NCBI RefSeq assembly: GCF_000321225.1
Contig: NW_004450479.1
Coordinates: 2,199,019-2,263,018 of the forward strand
Length of the DNA: 64,000 nt
Source: Odobenus rosmarus divergens
Lineage: Eukaryota; Chordata; Mammalia; Carnivora; Odobenidae
Reading direction: 5' to 3'
Shown: one piece after another, positions 54,486 through 64,000 of the stretch
Position numbering within the stretch: position 1 is the stretch's first letter
Layout of the letters: each line of letters opens with the position of its first letter
The notes under the pieces: model-generated
What the model was told of the DNA's origin: nothing
Databases searched by the model: none
The model's input: only the letters and a program-made list of their open reading frames with translations
Program-made: the position numbers and the translations under genes

Positions 54486-55288
54486 ATCCCTGCCCCTCCC
54501 CCTGCCCGTGGGTGCCGGGGACCCCTTTGTAGGCCACACACAGGTGGTCTGCGTGGCTCCGTCCCCCCCGCCCCAAAATCCAGGCCGCGTCCTTCCTCAC
54601 AGAAGCCCCTTCTGGCTTGAACATTCTTGGCTCTGGGCTTTGCTCTTCAGAATTTTGGTTCTCTAAGAATCACAGAATGTTAGCACAGATGTAGAAAGAA
54701 GAAAAAAAAAAAAAAAAGACAACACCAGAAACGCTCTTTGAAATAAGAGCTGACTGCTTTCACATTCTAGGGGAACAGCAGAACTCAGACCAGCGTGACT
54801 CCTGTTAGGAAAATACCCCCATGGCTTTCAGCTTTTGGTGATGTGAAAAGCTATGCCCTGCTCTGTGCTCTCCCTCTCCCCTGCCTCTGGGGTCCAGGCA
54901 GGAGGGAAGGGGAGAGGGGAAGAGAGTGGGAGCCTGTGGTTTCCTCAGGCATCCTGGGAGAAGAAGCGAGAGCCTGTGGAACAGAGGGCGGGGAGAGGAA
55001 AGATGCGACATCACAGGCCGGGGGGCGGGGGGGCGGGCGCCCACCTGCCAAGAAATGCCCTGTGTCGTCTGTGCCGTGCGGCTTGCCGCCCCCACATGAC
55101 GACTCGCAGTGAATGTCCGCTGCCCAGAGCTACCCGCGTGAAGGGTGCTTTGCACCGATGAAGGAGTCGGGTGGTGTCCAGCGTGGGCCACCCGTGAGCA
55201 CGCGGCAGAAGCAGGAAAGGTGAAGGGGGGTCACCGGGAGAGACGTGGGAATCCTCACGGGATGCGGGTCTCCAGCATTTACGGATGG
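54486..55288. other. Intergenic sequence, no gene recognised
   Basis: A poly(A)-rich run (54700-54717) and GC-rich sequence with GGGGCGGGGGGGCGGGCG at 55021-55038. No gene. Confidence 0.5.
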
Positions 55289-55289
55289 G

Positions 55290-55650
55290 GCTGTGCACCG
55301 CTGAACACTGTTCCCCCAAACTCATGTCCACCCACAACCTGTGAGTCTGACCTTATTTGGAAATGGAGTCTTTGTAGTTATGATCCAGTTAAGTAGAGTA
55401 GTTTTGATCCAATTACCGGTGTCCTCACCGGAAGAGGGAAGTTTGGCCAAAGACACAGAGACACGGCGGAAGGCCCAGTGAAGACAGAGGTGGAGGCCAA
55501 GGGATTGCTGGTGGCTCCGGCGGCTGACGGGGAGACACGGACCAGATTCTGCCTCAGAGCCTCTAAGGGGACCCAGCCCTGCCGACACTTTGGCGTCAGA
55601 CTTCTGGCCTCCAGAGCCGTTCGAGAATACATTTGCAGTGTGTGAAGCCC
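55290..55650 (+). repeat. MaLR (MLT1-type) LTR remnant
   Basis: CTGAACACTGTTCCCCCAAACTCATGTCCACC, GTGAGTCTGACCTTATTTGGAAATGGAGTCTTTG, GAAGGCCCAGTGAAGACAGAGG, CCAGCCCTGCCGACACTTTGGCGTCAGACTTCTGGCCTCCAGAGC are in MLT1 LTR order, in sense. Confidence 0.8.
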
Positions 55651-55726
55651 CTTGGTGTGGGGTATCTTATGACAGGAGCCCCAGGAAAGAAGAGGGGCTG
55701 ACGTCTTTCATTTTAAAAGCACAGCG

Positions 55727-55894
55727 AGGGGATGGCTCAGTCGGTTGAGCGTCTGACTCTTGATTTCGGCTCAGGGTCATGAGATCGTGCCCCACGTCGG
55801 GCTCCATGCTCAGTGAGGAGCCTGCTAGAGATTCTCTCTCCCTCTCCCTCTGCTCCCGCTCACACTCTCTCTCTTTCAAATAAATTAATAACTC
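55727..55894 (+). mobile_element. SINEC, older and diverged copy
   Basis: AGGGGATGGCTCAGTCGGTTGAGCGTCTGACTC, GATTTCGGCTCAGGGTCATGAGATCGTGCCCC, CT-rich middle and TTTCAAATAAATTAATAACTC tail. TTTAAAAGCACAGC before and TTTAAAAGCAAAGC after give a probable, slightly diverged target-site duplication. Confidence 0.9.
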
Positions 55895-56489
55895 TTTAAA
55901 AGCAAAGCAAAGCCTGGAGGCCTGGGAACACCGGATGGCAGACCCTGGCTGGCCATGGGGTCCCTGCCTCCAATCAGGGGCCGGGTCCTACCACACGAAG
56001 GAGTCAGACCCCCTTCAGGCAGACCAAAGGACAGGCTCTGAGCACCAGCTTCTCTGCTCCTTAGGGTTCAGGGGTCACCACGCTCTGGCCATTGGCATCT
56101 GGCGGTGGGAATTAGAGGCTGAAGAAACTGGCCACAGCACCTGTGTCCTTCACCTGCCCACCCAGCTCCAGCTCTGGTCTCCAAGTGCTACAGCAGAGGG
56201 AGGGTTTGAGAGTGGGCTCCCAGACACCGATAAATGCCCGAGCGGTTTGGGAGGACAGGAGCTCCACCCACGAACCATCCCTGCCCTCCAGCACTGTGGT
56301 GCGCCGGTGTGGGACTCAGCCTCCTGGCTGTGGGATTTGGTGCTGGCACGGGGGAAAGGTGCAGGACATGAGCAGGGCCAGTGGCGAGAGGTTTGCCGGG
56401 TAAAACCGGGATCCAAGGACAGAGCATGAGGCCCAGTGGGGAAGGCAGCCTGGGCTGGGCCATGTGCGCCCTGGGCAGCGGGACCGGGC

Positions 56490-57130
56490 AGAGGGACTGG
56501 CCACGTTGAAGGGCCTGAGGGGCAACCCGTGCAACCACGAAGGGGACTGGTGTGGCAGGAGCAGCTCGTGCAGGGAGAGAGAAGCAGCAGGTGGGGGGGT
56601 TGCGGTGCACGGGGCAGCCGAGGTCAGGTCACACCGGGTCGTGGGAGGGGAAAAGCAGCAGGCCTTGGTGTGCTGGTGGCTGGACCCCGACAATTTCAGG
56701 CCTAAACAATGTCACCGAACACTAACATCCATCAGGGCCTCTCTGTGACAGAGATGGATCAAGACCAAGGCAAGGGCGCCCTGCGGTCGCATCAGAGTGC
56801 AAACAGAGCACACACGCTGTCCAGGCTCAGGAACGGCCACGCTGGGTCTTGTAAGTCCTTGCTGTCCCCTCGTGGGTCCCCCAGCACTGGGTCTTGTAAG
56901 TCCTTGCCGACACCCTCCTGAGGACACGGCCCTTGGCTCCCTGTGCTGTGCAGACCCGCTGGCTTCATCCCACCGCAGGTGGCTTCCTGGGGGCCTGGGG
57001 ATGGAAGGCAACTGACGCCTCATCCACCATGGAAAGCACTGTGGGTTTTACTTTGAATGGTATGGGAAGCCACCAGATGGTTTTAAGCAAGAAGAAGTAG
57101 GTAGTGATTTTTGAAAGAAACATTCTGGGA
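56490..57130 (+). repeat. Possible ancient LINE (L2-like) segment
   Basis: GACTGGTGTGGCAGGAGCAGCTCGTGC and later GTGGGTTTTACTTTGAATGGTATGGGAAGCCACCAGATGGTTTTAAGCAAG resemble a widespread mammalian repeat in this order. Within it, CTGGGTCTTGTAAGTCCTTGC occurs twice (56842 and 56887), a 45-bp local duplication. Confidence 0.4.
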
Positions 57131-57475
57131 GACGAGTCAGGACGCTCTGTCTGGGAGTGCAAGTAACGGCGTCTGGAGCAGTGTTCTCTGGGGCTACTTG
57201 GTGGGGGCGGGGTGCTCTCTGCGCTGCAGGGCCGGGAGGGAGGGCGGGCCAGGACATGCAGGTGGCCTTTCTGTCCCAGAGGAGACTCCAAGGGGCTTCT
57301 GAGATAAGCCACCGTCCGCGTGCAGTGGGACAGGGCTCTTTGCACCATTCCACACAGCCAGGAAACAGAGCATCCCACTGGAGGAGCACCGAGGTGCCTG
57401 GCCCTACTGCCACCTTAATGCCCTCTGGGCAGAGAGACCATCACACTCAAGACACCCTTTAAGACAGACTTTGTC

Positions 57476-57674
57476 GGGCGCCTGGGTGGCTCAGTTGGTT
57501 AAGCGACTGCCTTCGGCTCAGGTCATGATCCTGGAGTCCCGGGATCGAGTCCCACATCAGGCTCCCTGCTCAGCAAGGAGCCTGCTTCTCCCTCTGATCC
57601 AACCCCCTCTCATGTACTCTCTCTCATTCTCGCTCTCTCAAATAAATAAATAAATCTTAAAAAAAAAAAAAAAA
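57476..57674 (+). mobile_element. SINEC, young copy with perfect 15-bp target-site duplication
   Basis: Full-length: head GGGCGCCTGGGTGGCTCAG, GGGATCGAGTCCCAC, CT-rich middle, AAATAAATAAATAAATC and an A tail. AAGACAGACTTTGTC is repeated exactly at 57461-57475 and 57675-57689. Confidence 0.97.
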
Positions 57675-57689
57675 AAGACAGACTTTGTC

Positions 57690-58795
57690 AACAAAACAAA
57701 ACCAACCCAAACCTGCAGGCACCAAAGGTCCAGGACACCTGTGGTCCATACTCCATTCTGCATAGGTGTCCAATGTGGCGGCAGCCTGACATGTGTCCAG
57801 ATGAATGGCAAGGTCATTCCCATGACCCTGCAGAACAGGATCAGGGGGACTGCTCACGCTCAGCCAGGAGGGTCGAGTGGCCAGACTTGTGGATCACTGA
57901 CCACCCCAATCTGGGCTCAGAAGGGGAACCCCTCCCCTGCTCTATGCATATAAACGTTGCTTCCAACTTGTGCCCAGGAGGGTGGGCTAGCTAGGGGCTT
58001 CTTCCGGTGGCCAGACCACAACATGTCCCCTTGTCCTGTTAGGGTGAAACCATGTGGTGTGTGTATATGGCTGGGGGGGGGGGTTGTTCTCCTTTGGTTA
58101 TTGGTCCTATAGTGTAGTCCCTAAGGAGGGCAGAGGTAGAGTGTTGGGACTTGGCTCCTGGCTGCCTCCCTGTCTGATCTGGCCACTTTCCCTGTTTCTC
58201 CCAGGACGCTCCCGTGCCTGTAGGGTGGAGCCTCCCTCACCAGGACCTGTAGGTTCCTCAAGCCTCATCCTGACCCTGTCCCCCACCCCTGCATCCCTGG
58301 CCCACAGGAGAAGGTCAAAAGAACTTGGGGCCATAGGAAGGAGAGGCCACACCGGCACCAACCACATCCGGGCACATTTGTCCTGAGTCCGGGCGCTGCT
58401 GTGTGTGCGAGCGCTGGGGAGGTGAAAACTCCCATCCCATCAGGAGCCTCCGTTCCTATTCACACACAACGGTCCGTGGGGTGCTGGAGCACGTCCATAG
58501 ATCTTACCGGAAAACCATGTACGTGTAAGAGCAATGCACGGAGGAAAAACAAGCCTGGAAGAAAACATTCCCAAGTGTTCACACTGGTTCTGTCTTGCGG
58601 TGGGATCAAGGGTTTTTATACTTTCGTATGTTTTCCAATTTTTTTTATACCGAACACGTGTTAGTTATGTAATTTAAATTTTATTTATTTATTTTTAAAC
58701 CAAATTCTCCAGCCAACTGTGCTCTTCCCCAGTGCAGTAACTTTCCTTTGAGTCAGATTTCTGGGTGAACTCAAGGAACAACGACTCCCTCTCAG
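57690..58795. other. Intergenic sequence, no gene recognised
   Basis: Moderate GC sequence with a G run at 58072-58083 and an AT-rich patch at 58615-58705 (ATTTAAATTTTATTTATTTATTTTT) just before the orphan CpG island. Confidence 0.45.
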
Positions 58796-58799
58796 GCTG

Positions 58800-59720
58800 C
58801 ACATTCCCGTTTTCCTTCCACCCTCCTTAGACCCTCAGGGCAGGGGGCAGGCCCCGCGGAGGTCCGCCGCGGGGGCTGGGACAGCCGTCCGTCCTCAGGC
58901 GTCCTCCCTCCGGGGTGGGCTCTGCGGGGCGCGCGCTGCCCTCTGGCCCTGGCTGTCCAGCGTCCAGTCCCTCCTTCCTCTCCGTCCAGCCGCTGCAGCC
59001 CTGAGCTCGCGGCGGGAGGGGGCGGAGGGGACCCTGCAGGGGCCTCCGGCCGGGGCGGGGCGGGGGCGCCCGGCGCAGAGGGCCAGGAGAGGCGGGGTAC
59101 TCCCCCTGCCGCCCCCCGACCCCGGTCCGACCCCGGTCCGACCCCGGGCAGGGCGGCCGCGGCTGCTCGGCTTCCACTGCCGGGACGGGGCGGAGATGGG
59201 GGGGCGGGGGCGGGGGAAGTTCTCGGAAAAAGTTCTCGGAGTGGACGGCTTTCTGCGGCCCCCCGCCTCCACCCGTCCCCGGACCTCCCAGCGAGGGCGC
59301 TGCTGGTCACCGGGCGCGGCGCGGGGGCCCCGGGGGGCACCGAGGCCTGGAGGCCGGGCTCCGGGGGTCAGGACCCCGGCCGCGACCGAGACTCAGGGGG
59401 TTGCCACGGCGACGCGCTCCTGCGCGCGGTGATTGGCGAAGCGCGGAGGGGCGGGGCCCGGGAGACGCTCTCGCGGGCGCTCGGCCTTCCGGCGGGCAGG
59501 AGCGGGCGGAAGCCGGGGGGGCGGGGCTTCCGGCCCGGGAGCGGTCTTGGCTGCGGGCCCCCCCCCACCCCCGCCTCCGGGCAGGTAGCGGATGGTGTCC
59601 CTGTGCCTTCGGTGTCCGGGGACCTGAGCGCTTCTCCCGCCCGCCGTGCTGTCCCCCTGCCCCGGGCCGCCCTCTCACCTAGCCTCCCGCCCTGGCCCCC
59701 GAGCGGGGTCTCCCTCCTGA
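58800..59720. promoter_or_regulatory. Orphan CpG island with X-box, CCAAT and Sp1 motifs
   Basis: About 0.9 kb of dense CpG, 9 kb beyond the NPTX1 3' end. It contains an RFX-type X-box GTTGCCACGGCGAC (59400-59413), an inverted CCAAT (ATTGG at 59432-59436) and GGGGCGGGG (59450-59458), then a donor-like CAG|GTAGCG at 59585. Three CCGACCCCGGT units lie at about 59117-59148. No coding exon was recognised. It is probably a promoter of an unannotated or non-coding transcript, or a distal enhancer-type island. Orientation is unknown. Confidence 0.6.
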
Positions 59721-59819
59721 AGCCTCAGTCGGCTCTCCACACCGAAGCCAGTGACCTTGTGGTGTGCCCTCCCTGCGATTCCCGGGTCCCCTCGGAGGGA
59801 ATGGCGAGGCCTTCCCCGG

Positions 59820-60185
59820 CACCACTCTCTCCCCGCCCCCTGCACTCCAGTCACGCCGGCCTGCTGCTTCTGCCCACCTCCCTCCTCCCTGCCCCAGGGC
59901 CTTTGCACTTGCCGGTCCCCCGGCCCAGAACGCTCCGGCAGATACCTGCCCGGCGCTCACCTCCTTGGGGGCATTGTTCAGCATCACCTCCCGAGCGAGG
60001 GGTCCACCTGTTTAACATTACACCTCACCTTCCTCATGTCCCCATGCCCCCTGCCCTGTGTTTTCTGCACAGGGCTCATCACCGTCCAACATGGTATTTG
60101 CTGTCTGAAAGCTCCAGGAAGGTGGAGCGTGTGTCTCGTTCAGGCCACAGCAGGTGCACAGTAAATACTGTATACTGAGCAGGTA
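59820..60185 (+). repeat. L2 LINE 3' fragment
   Basis: GCACTCCAGTCACGCCGGCCTGC, CCCCAGGGCCTTTGCACTTGCC, CCAGAACGCTCCGGCAGATACC, and TTGCTGTCTGAAAGCTCCAGGAAGG...GCACAGTAAATACTG are in L2 order. It abuts the orphan CpG island. Confidence 0.8.
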
Positions 60186-60634
60186 AATGAAGGCTCTTTC
60201 CTCCTCTTCCTCTTCCTCCCCACCCTGGGGTGATTCTCTGGCAGGGGAGCCAGCAGGAACGAGTGCCTGCCCACGTATCAAGTGCCTTACTTTCAATATC
60301 TCACTCCGAAAAAGCTCATTCGTGTGGGAGGACCAAGGCGCTCAGGGAATCCTACCCTTCACACACTGTCACCCTCTGCTCAGGATCCTCTGGGCTCCAG
60401 ATGTGCTGATTTGGAAGAAGGCCTGGGGCCGCCCTCAAGGCTCTCGGACTGACGGGGAAGTGATGGCTGCCGTGCCGGGTGCGTGCGAGGCGGGTGCGAG
60501 GCGCAGTGGGAGGAGAGCAGGGTCGGCTTCCAGAATGGGGTCCTCGGAAGTCCTCCCAGGGGTCCCCAGAGGCCACGTCTGCTGTGAAACGTGCACCACG
60601 AACAACCATCGTCGATCGCGTACTCTGTGCTCCG

Positions 60635-60765
60635 TGTGGTTCTAGCTGTCAGTCCGCACGCGTGTAGGGTTACCCTCTTAGGAACGAGGGAACGGGCGCA
60701 GAACGGGCAGCCCCTTGCCTGAGTTCACAACACTAGCACGCGGAGGATCCAGGTCCTCAGTCCAG
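60635..60765 (-). repeat. MIR SINE
   Basis: TACCCTCTTAGGAACGAGGGAACGGGCGCAGAACGG, CCCCTTGCCTGAGTTCACAACACTAGC and GGATCCAGGTCCTCAGTCC follow antisense MIR. Between 60186 and 60635 no gene was recognised. Confidence 0.65.
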
Positions 60766-63700
60766 CTGTTTGTGGCCGAGGAGCCCGTGCTCTTCCCAGG
60801 GCGCGCTGGGGGCCGCGCTGCCGCTTCTCAGGCAGGAAGCCAGACAAGCATCCAGGGCTGACTGGAATGGCTCGCAAATGGCTTCCCTCTGGGCGTGGGC
60901 ACTGGGAGAGGAGCTCTTTGCAGGCCCTGTGGCTTGGACAAGCCAGGGCAGCCATCTGCTGCCAGCCTCGTGGGGAGCAGGGCACAGGCCACCCCAGCAG
61001 CATCTGGCTTTGTGGCTCAAAGGCATTTCCTTCAGGAGATGGAGCTGCCTGGCTCTTCCCCTCCCCGCCCCCACCGGACTCCCTCTCAGCTCCAAAGTCA
61101 AGGGTTTCAGGGCTGTGTCAGCAAGGGGCCGTGCCACACTGTCCTTCTGGCATGGGGCATGGTGGCCTGGAACGGACATCTGGTGTGCCTCAACCCCCAC
61201 AGCCAGGGCATCTGTGGCCCCATGGAACTCAGTGACAAGGAGAGCCGGAACCAGGGAAAGGCCACGCTTCCCTGTGCGCCTGCCAAGTGGCAGAACATCC
61301 CCCGCAAGGCCTGCCTGGCACTGCCCTGGCCACTGAGGCTTCCTGAGGGCGACGCCCCGAGGGCCCTGCTGTGCCAGGGCTCCCCCTGCCAGGTGGGAGG
61401 GGTATCGGTCATCACTGGTGGGGCCAGGCCAGTGGGATCTTGAGCTTGGGGATGGCAGGGGGCGGAGGGCAGCCCCTGCCCCTTGCCCACAATGACCTCC
61501 TGGCTGGCAGGGGCCACCAGCTTGCTCTTTGGAAGTTGGATCTACAGACTGTGGCAGAGGGAGAAGCTGGAGAGACTGCTTCATTTTGCAGGTGGGAAAC
61601 CTGAGGCTGTCTGAGGGGCATGGAGTTGCTCTGTGGGCTTTCTCTGGTCCTCAGCACAGGGCTGCCGTGGGCATCATCTGCTCCATCTCCCGGAGGAGGG
61701 ACTGGGGATTGGGGAAGGGAAGTGCCACGTTCAAGTTCTCCTGCTTCAGCCGGTTCTCTGGCTCCCACAGGCTCAGATCCGAGCTGGAGACGGAGCAGCA
61801 CCCACGCTCACTCATTTCTCCGAGGGTGGAAAACAAACCCGAAACAAGGCTGAGGATAGGGGATGCCCAGGATCAGAGATGAGCCTCCTGCCAGAAGCAA
61901 GAAGTTTTGAGGCCCCAGCCGGGCCGGGGAAGTTCGGGATGAAGGCAGCAAGAACAGCGGCAGCCACTCCTCCCTCCCCAGGCTGGTCGCTGGGAGTGGC
62001 ACATCTTCACCCACGGCCTCTTCCTTGGGGTTCAGACGAAGTCATCAGGGTGACCCCCACAGCCTCTGCCCTGCCAGAGCTTCCTCCCTCCTTCCATGTG
62101 GACCCTGAAACCTGTGCAAGAGGCTGGGCCCGAACACCACTCCAGACGCAGAGGGGAACCAACCCCCCTGCACCGGCCTCGTCCATAGTCACAGGCCTTC
62201 GAGGGCTGGGCAGGGTCTGGCTGGGGGCAGGCAGAGCAGCTTGGACTGGGTAACTGTGGCACAGGACAGACAGCCAAGGGGCAGAAGAGAGGTGCGGTCC
62301 CCTCCCACTGGGGCTCGAGGAGGCATCATGAAGGGTGTGGTCCCCAGTGTGGGAGAAGGCATGGGAGGGTTGCCGAGGGCTGGATCATCCTGAGCCAGCT
62401 GCCCTCAAGGGAGGGTCTCTCTGGAAGCCAGGGTGCACATCGAGGGTGACGGGAAAGGTTGCCTTTGGGGGCCAGATCTGGTGGGCCCTGGGAGCCTGGC
62501 TGAGCCGTGGGAACTTGTGAGCCCTGGGGAAGTGCTCGTGGGCTTGGAGCCTAAGGCTGCCGGGAGCACAGCCCAGCTTGGGGAAGCAGCTTTTCAGCAA
62601 GTGCCTCGGAGCTTTCTTGGAAGCAGGCTGAGTATAAATTATAAATAAACAAACGAGAAGTCTGCTGGAGGGCGTGGGCCGGCGGGAAGAGGGGAGAGAC
62701 CGGAGGCAGGGACCTCACTAGGAGCTGATACCCCCGAACTTGAACCCACTGCGCCTCTCCTGCTGTGCCGCCCGCCCGGCCTTGGAGGCTCGGGGTCTCC
62801 TGCGGAGGGTGCCGCCTGGGGTCTCAGGCTCTGGGAGCTGACTTTTGCCAGGGTGCAGGGCAGGCCAGGTGCAGACCCCTACACGGGAGTGGGGAGGCCC
62901 ATCAGGCTCCTGCAACCCAAAGAGGTGCAGGCCCGAGTCTCCCTCGGACAAAAACAGGCCCCGTGGACACTCATCCGTGTGGGAGGTGTCTTACCAAATG
63001 TTTGAAAGGGAAAAAAATCCCATTTTCTTAGCTTTTTTTTTTTTCCCTTTCTATTTTTTGATTATTTTTCTAGATGACTTCATTTCTAAGAAGGGTGTAG
63101 GGGAGAGAAGGAGGACAGAGGGAGGGAGGACACGGGCCCCCAGGAGAGCCAAGAGGGACGGTAGCAGGGGTGGAGGGAGCAGAGCAGGGTGCCTGGGGCC
63201 CAGGGAGGAGCCGAGGCCTCCTTACCGGGGAAAGTGGGCATCCTGTCCTGACCGGGGTGCTTTCTCCTGCTGACCCCTCACGGGCCTCCTGGTCTGCTCT
63301 GTTCCCACAAGGCCCCAGAGGCCAGCTCATCCAGCAGGGATTGGCGGGGCCTCTAGGAGCTCCTTGCTGGCTCATGGCCTCTGCCCTCGGTCAGAGCGGA
63401 GAGGGGTCCCGGTGAGGCCTCCTCACCCCACACACCGCTTGGGACCAACAGAGCCCACTGGCTGGCCTCCCCAGAGAGGAGGAGTTATTGCAGGACATCA
63501 GAGGCTCTGAGAATCTTCTGGAGAGCTGTGGAGTTGCTCAGTGCCACACACTCCGGAGCAACCCTCCAACCCACGGCCCACACGTGACACAGCACGGCTG
63601 CCCCCCAGGCCACCATTCGGGGAAGTGACTGGGGCCCTTGCCTTGGGCCGCCCCCTTCTGCGTCTGTCTGCTCGGGTGAGTGTGGCGGCAGGAGTCCCGG

Positions 63701-64000
63701 CCACCGGCCTACGCTGGAGCTGCACGGGAGTCAGGGGTACAGGCGCTGGCTTCTGCCTTCAAAGACGGGACTGTGTGAGGCAGAGAAGCCCCTCAAGGCA
63801 GGGGCTGCCCCACAACCCCGAGCTTCCCAGCGGCTGCTGAGCCCCAAGGTTGGACCCGTTCCAGGCCTCTCTCCCAGCCTCTGGAGGTTGCCGGCGGCCA
63901 TGGGCTTATTGGCCGATGGACACACCACCCAGCCTCTGCCTCCAACTTCTCGAGGCTGTTTCTGAGCCTCCACCTCAGCCTCCCTCTGCCTGTCTCTTCT
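60766..64000. other. GC-rich intergenic sequence to the window end, no gene recognised
   Basis: Frames of up to 275 codons (60757-61584 −) and 206 codons (61633-62253 +) overlap others and have no domain, signal peptide or consistent splice sites. AT-rich patches lie at 62630-62660 and 63020-63090 (T-rich). No SINEC or L1 was seen. If human synteny holds, ENDOV would lie beyond the right edge on the minus strand. Confidence 0.45.

Noticed and set aside
59429..60178. 249-codon plus-strand frame starting in the orphan CpG island
   Set aside because: Starts at a non-ATG codon in the frame table sense, passes into an L2 fragment, and has no domain. Composition explains it.
60757..61584. 275-codon minus-strand frame
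   Set aside because: Competing frames of similar length on the opposite strand and no recognisable domain.

Overview
This is a mammalian nuclear genomic window, most likely from a carnivore and probably a caniform. At least seven tRNA-derived SINEs of the carnivore SINEC (Can-SINE) type are present. They share the head GGGCGCCTGGGTGGCT..., a CT-rich middle and an AAATAAAT/poly(A) tail, and several have intact target-site duplications. Isochore-like GC variation, MIR, L2, MaLR-type LTR, MER5-like and L1 relics, and GT-AG introns exclude a prokaryote. The species cannot be fixed from the sequence alone.

The only protein-coding gene I can support is NPTX1 (neuronal pentraxin 1), complete on the + strand. 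It has a CpG-island promoter (island about 37.75-40.95 kb) with a CRE and a TATA-like box, five coding exons (40002-40445, 40730-40937, 43008-43252, 44468-44647, 45399-45620) encoding 432 residues, and a long 3'UTR probably ending near 49.55 kb. All introns are GT-AG and all phases fit. The protein has a signal peptide, an N-terminal coiled-coil region and a C-terminal pentraxin domain. It is a secreted synaptic protein that, in the known family, oligomerises and clusters AMPA receptors.

Layout. 0-37.7 kb is upstream intergenic DNA with nested repeats, including a MER5-like element split by an L1, an L1 fragment split by a SINEC, a young 5'-truncated L1 and a 228-bp tandem duplication. It also holds two large tetranucleotide arrays in opposite orientation, a 17-bp minisatellite, and AT-rich islands that could be conserved regulatory elements of NPTX1. 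37.7-49.6 kb is NPTX1. 49.6-64 kb is downstream intergenic DNA with an antisense L1, an LTR relic, two SINECs and a second, orphan CpG island (58.8-59.7 kb) carrying an RFX-like X-box and an inverted CCAAT box. In human, NPTX1 lies between RPTOR (upstream side) and ENDOV (downstream side) on 17q25. No exon of either was recognised here, which agrees with the distances I recall.

The many long open frames in the GC-rich parts, including 676- and 447-codon antisense frames over NPTX1, look like CpG-island or repeat artefacts. I found no operon, CRISPR array, phage, or novel multi-gene system. The items worth a second look concern splicing and 3'-end choice of NPTX1, the orphan CpG island, candidate enhancers, and the structure and history of the repeats.
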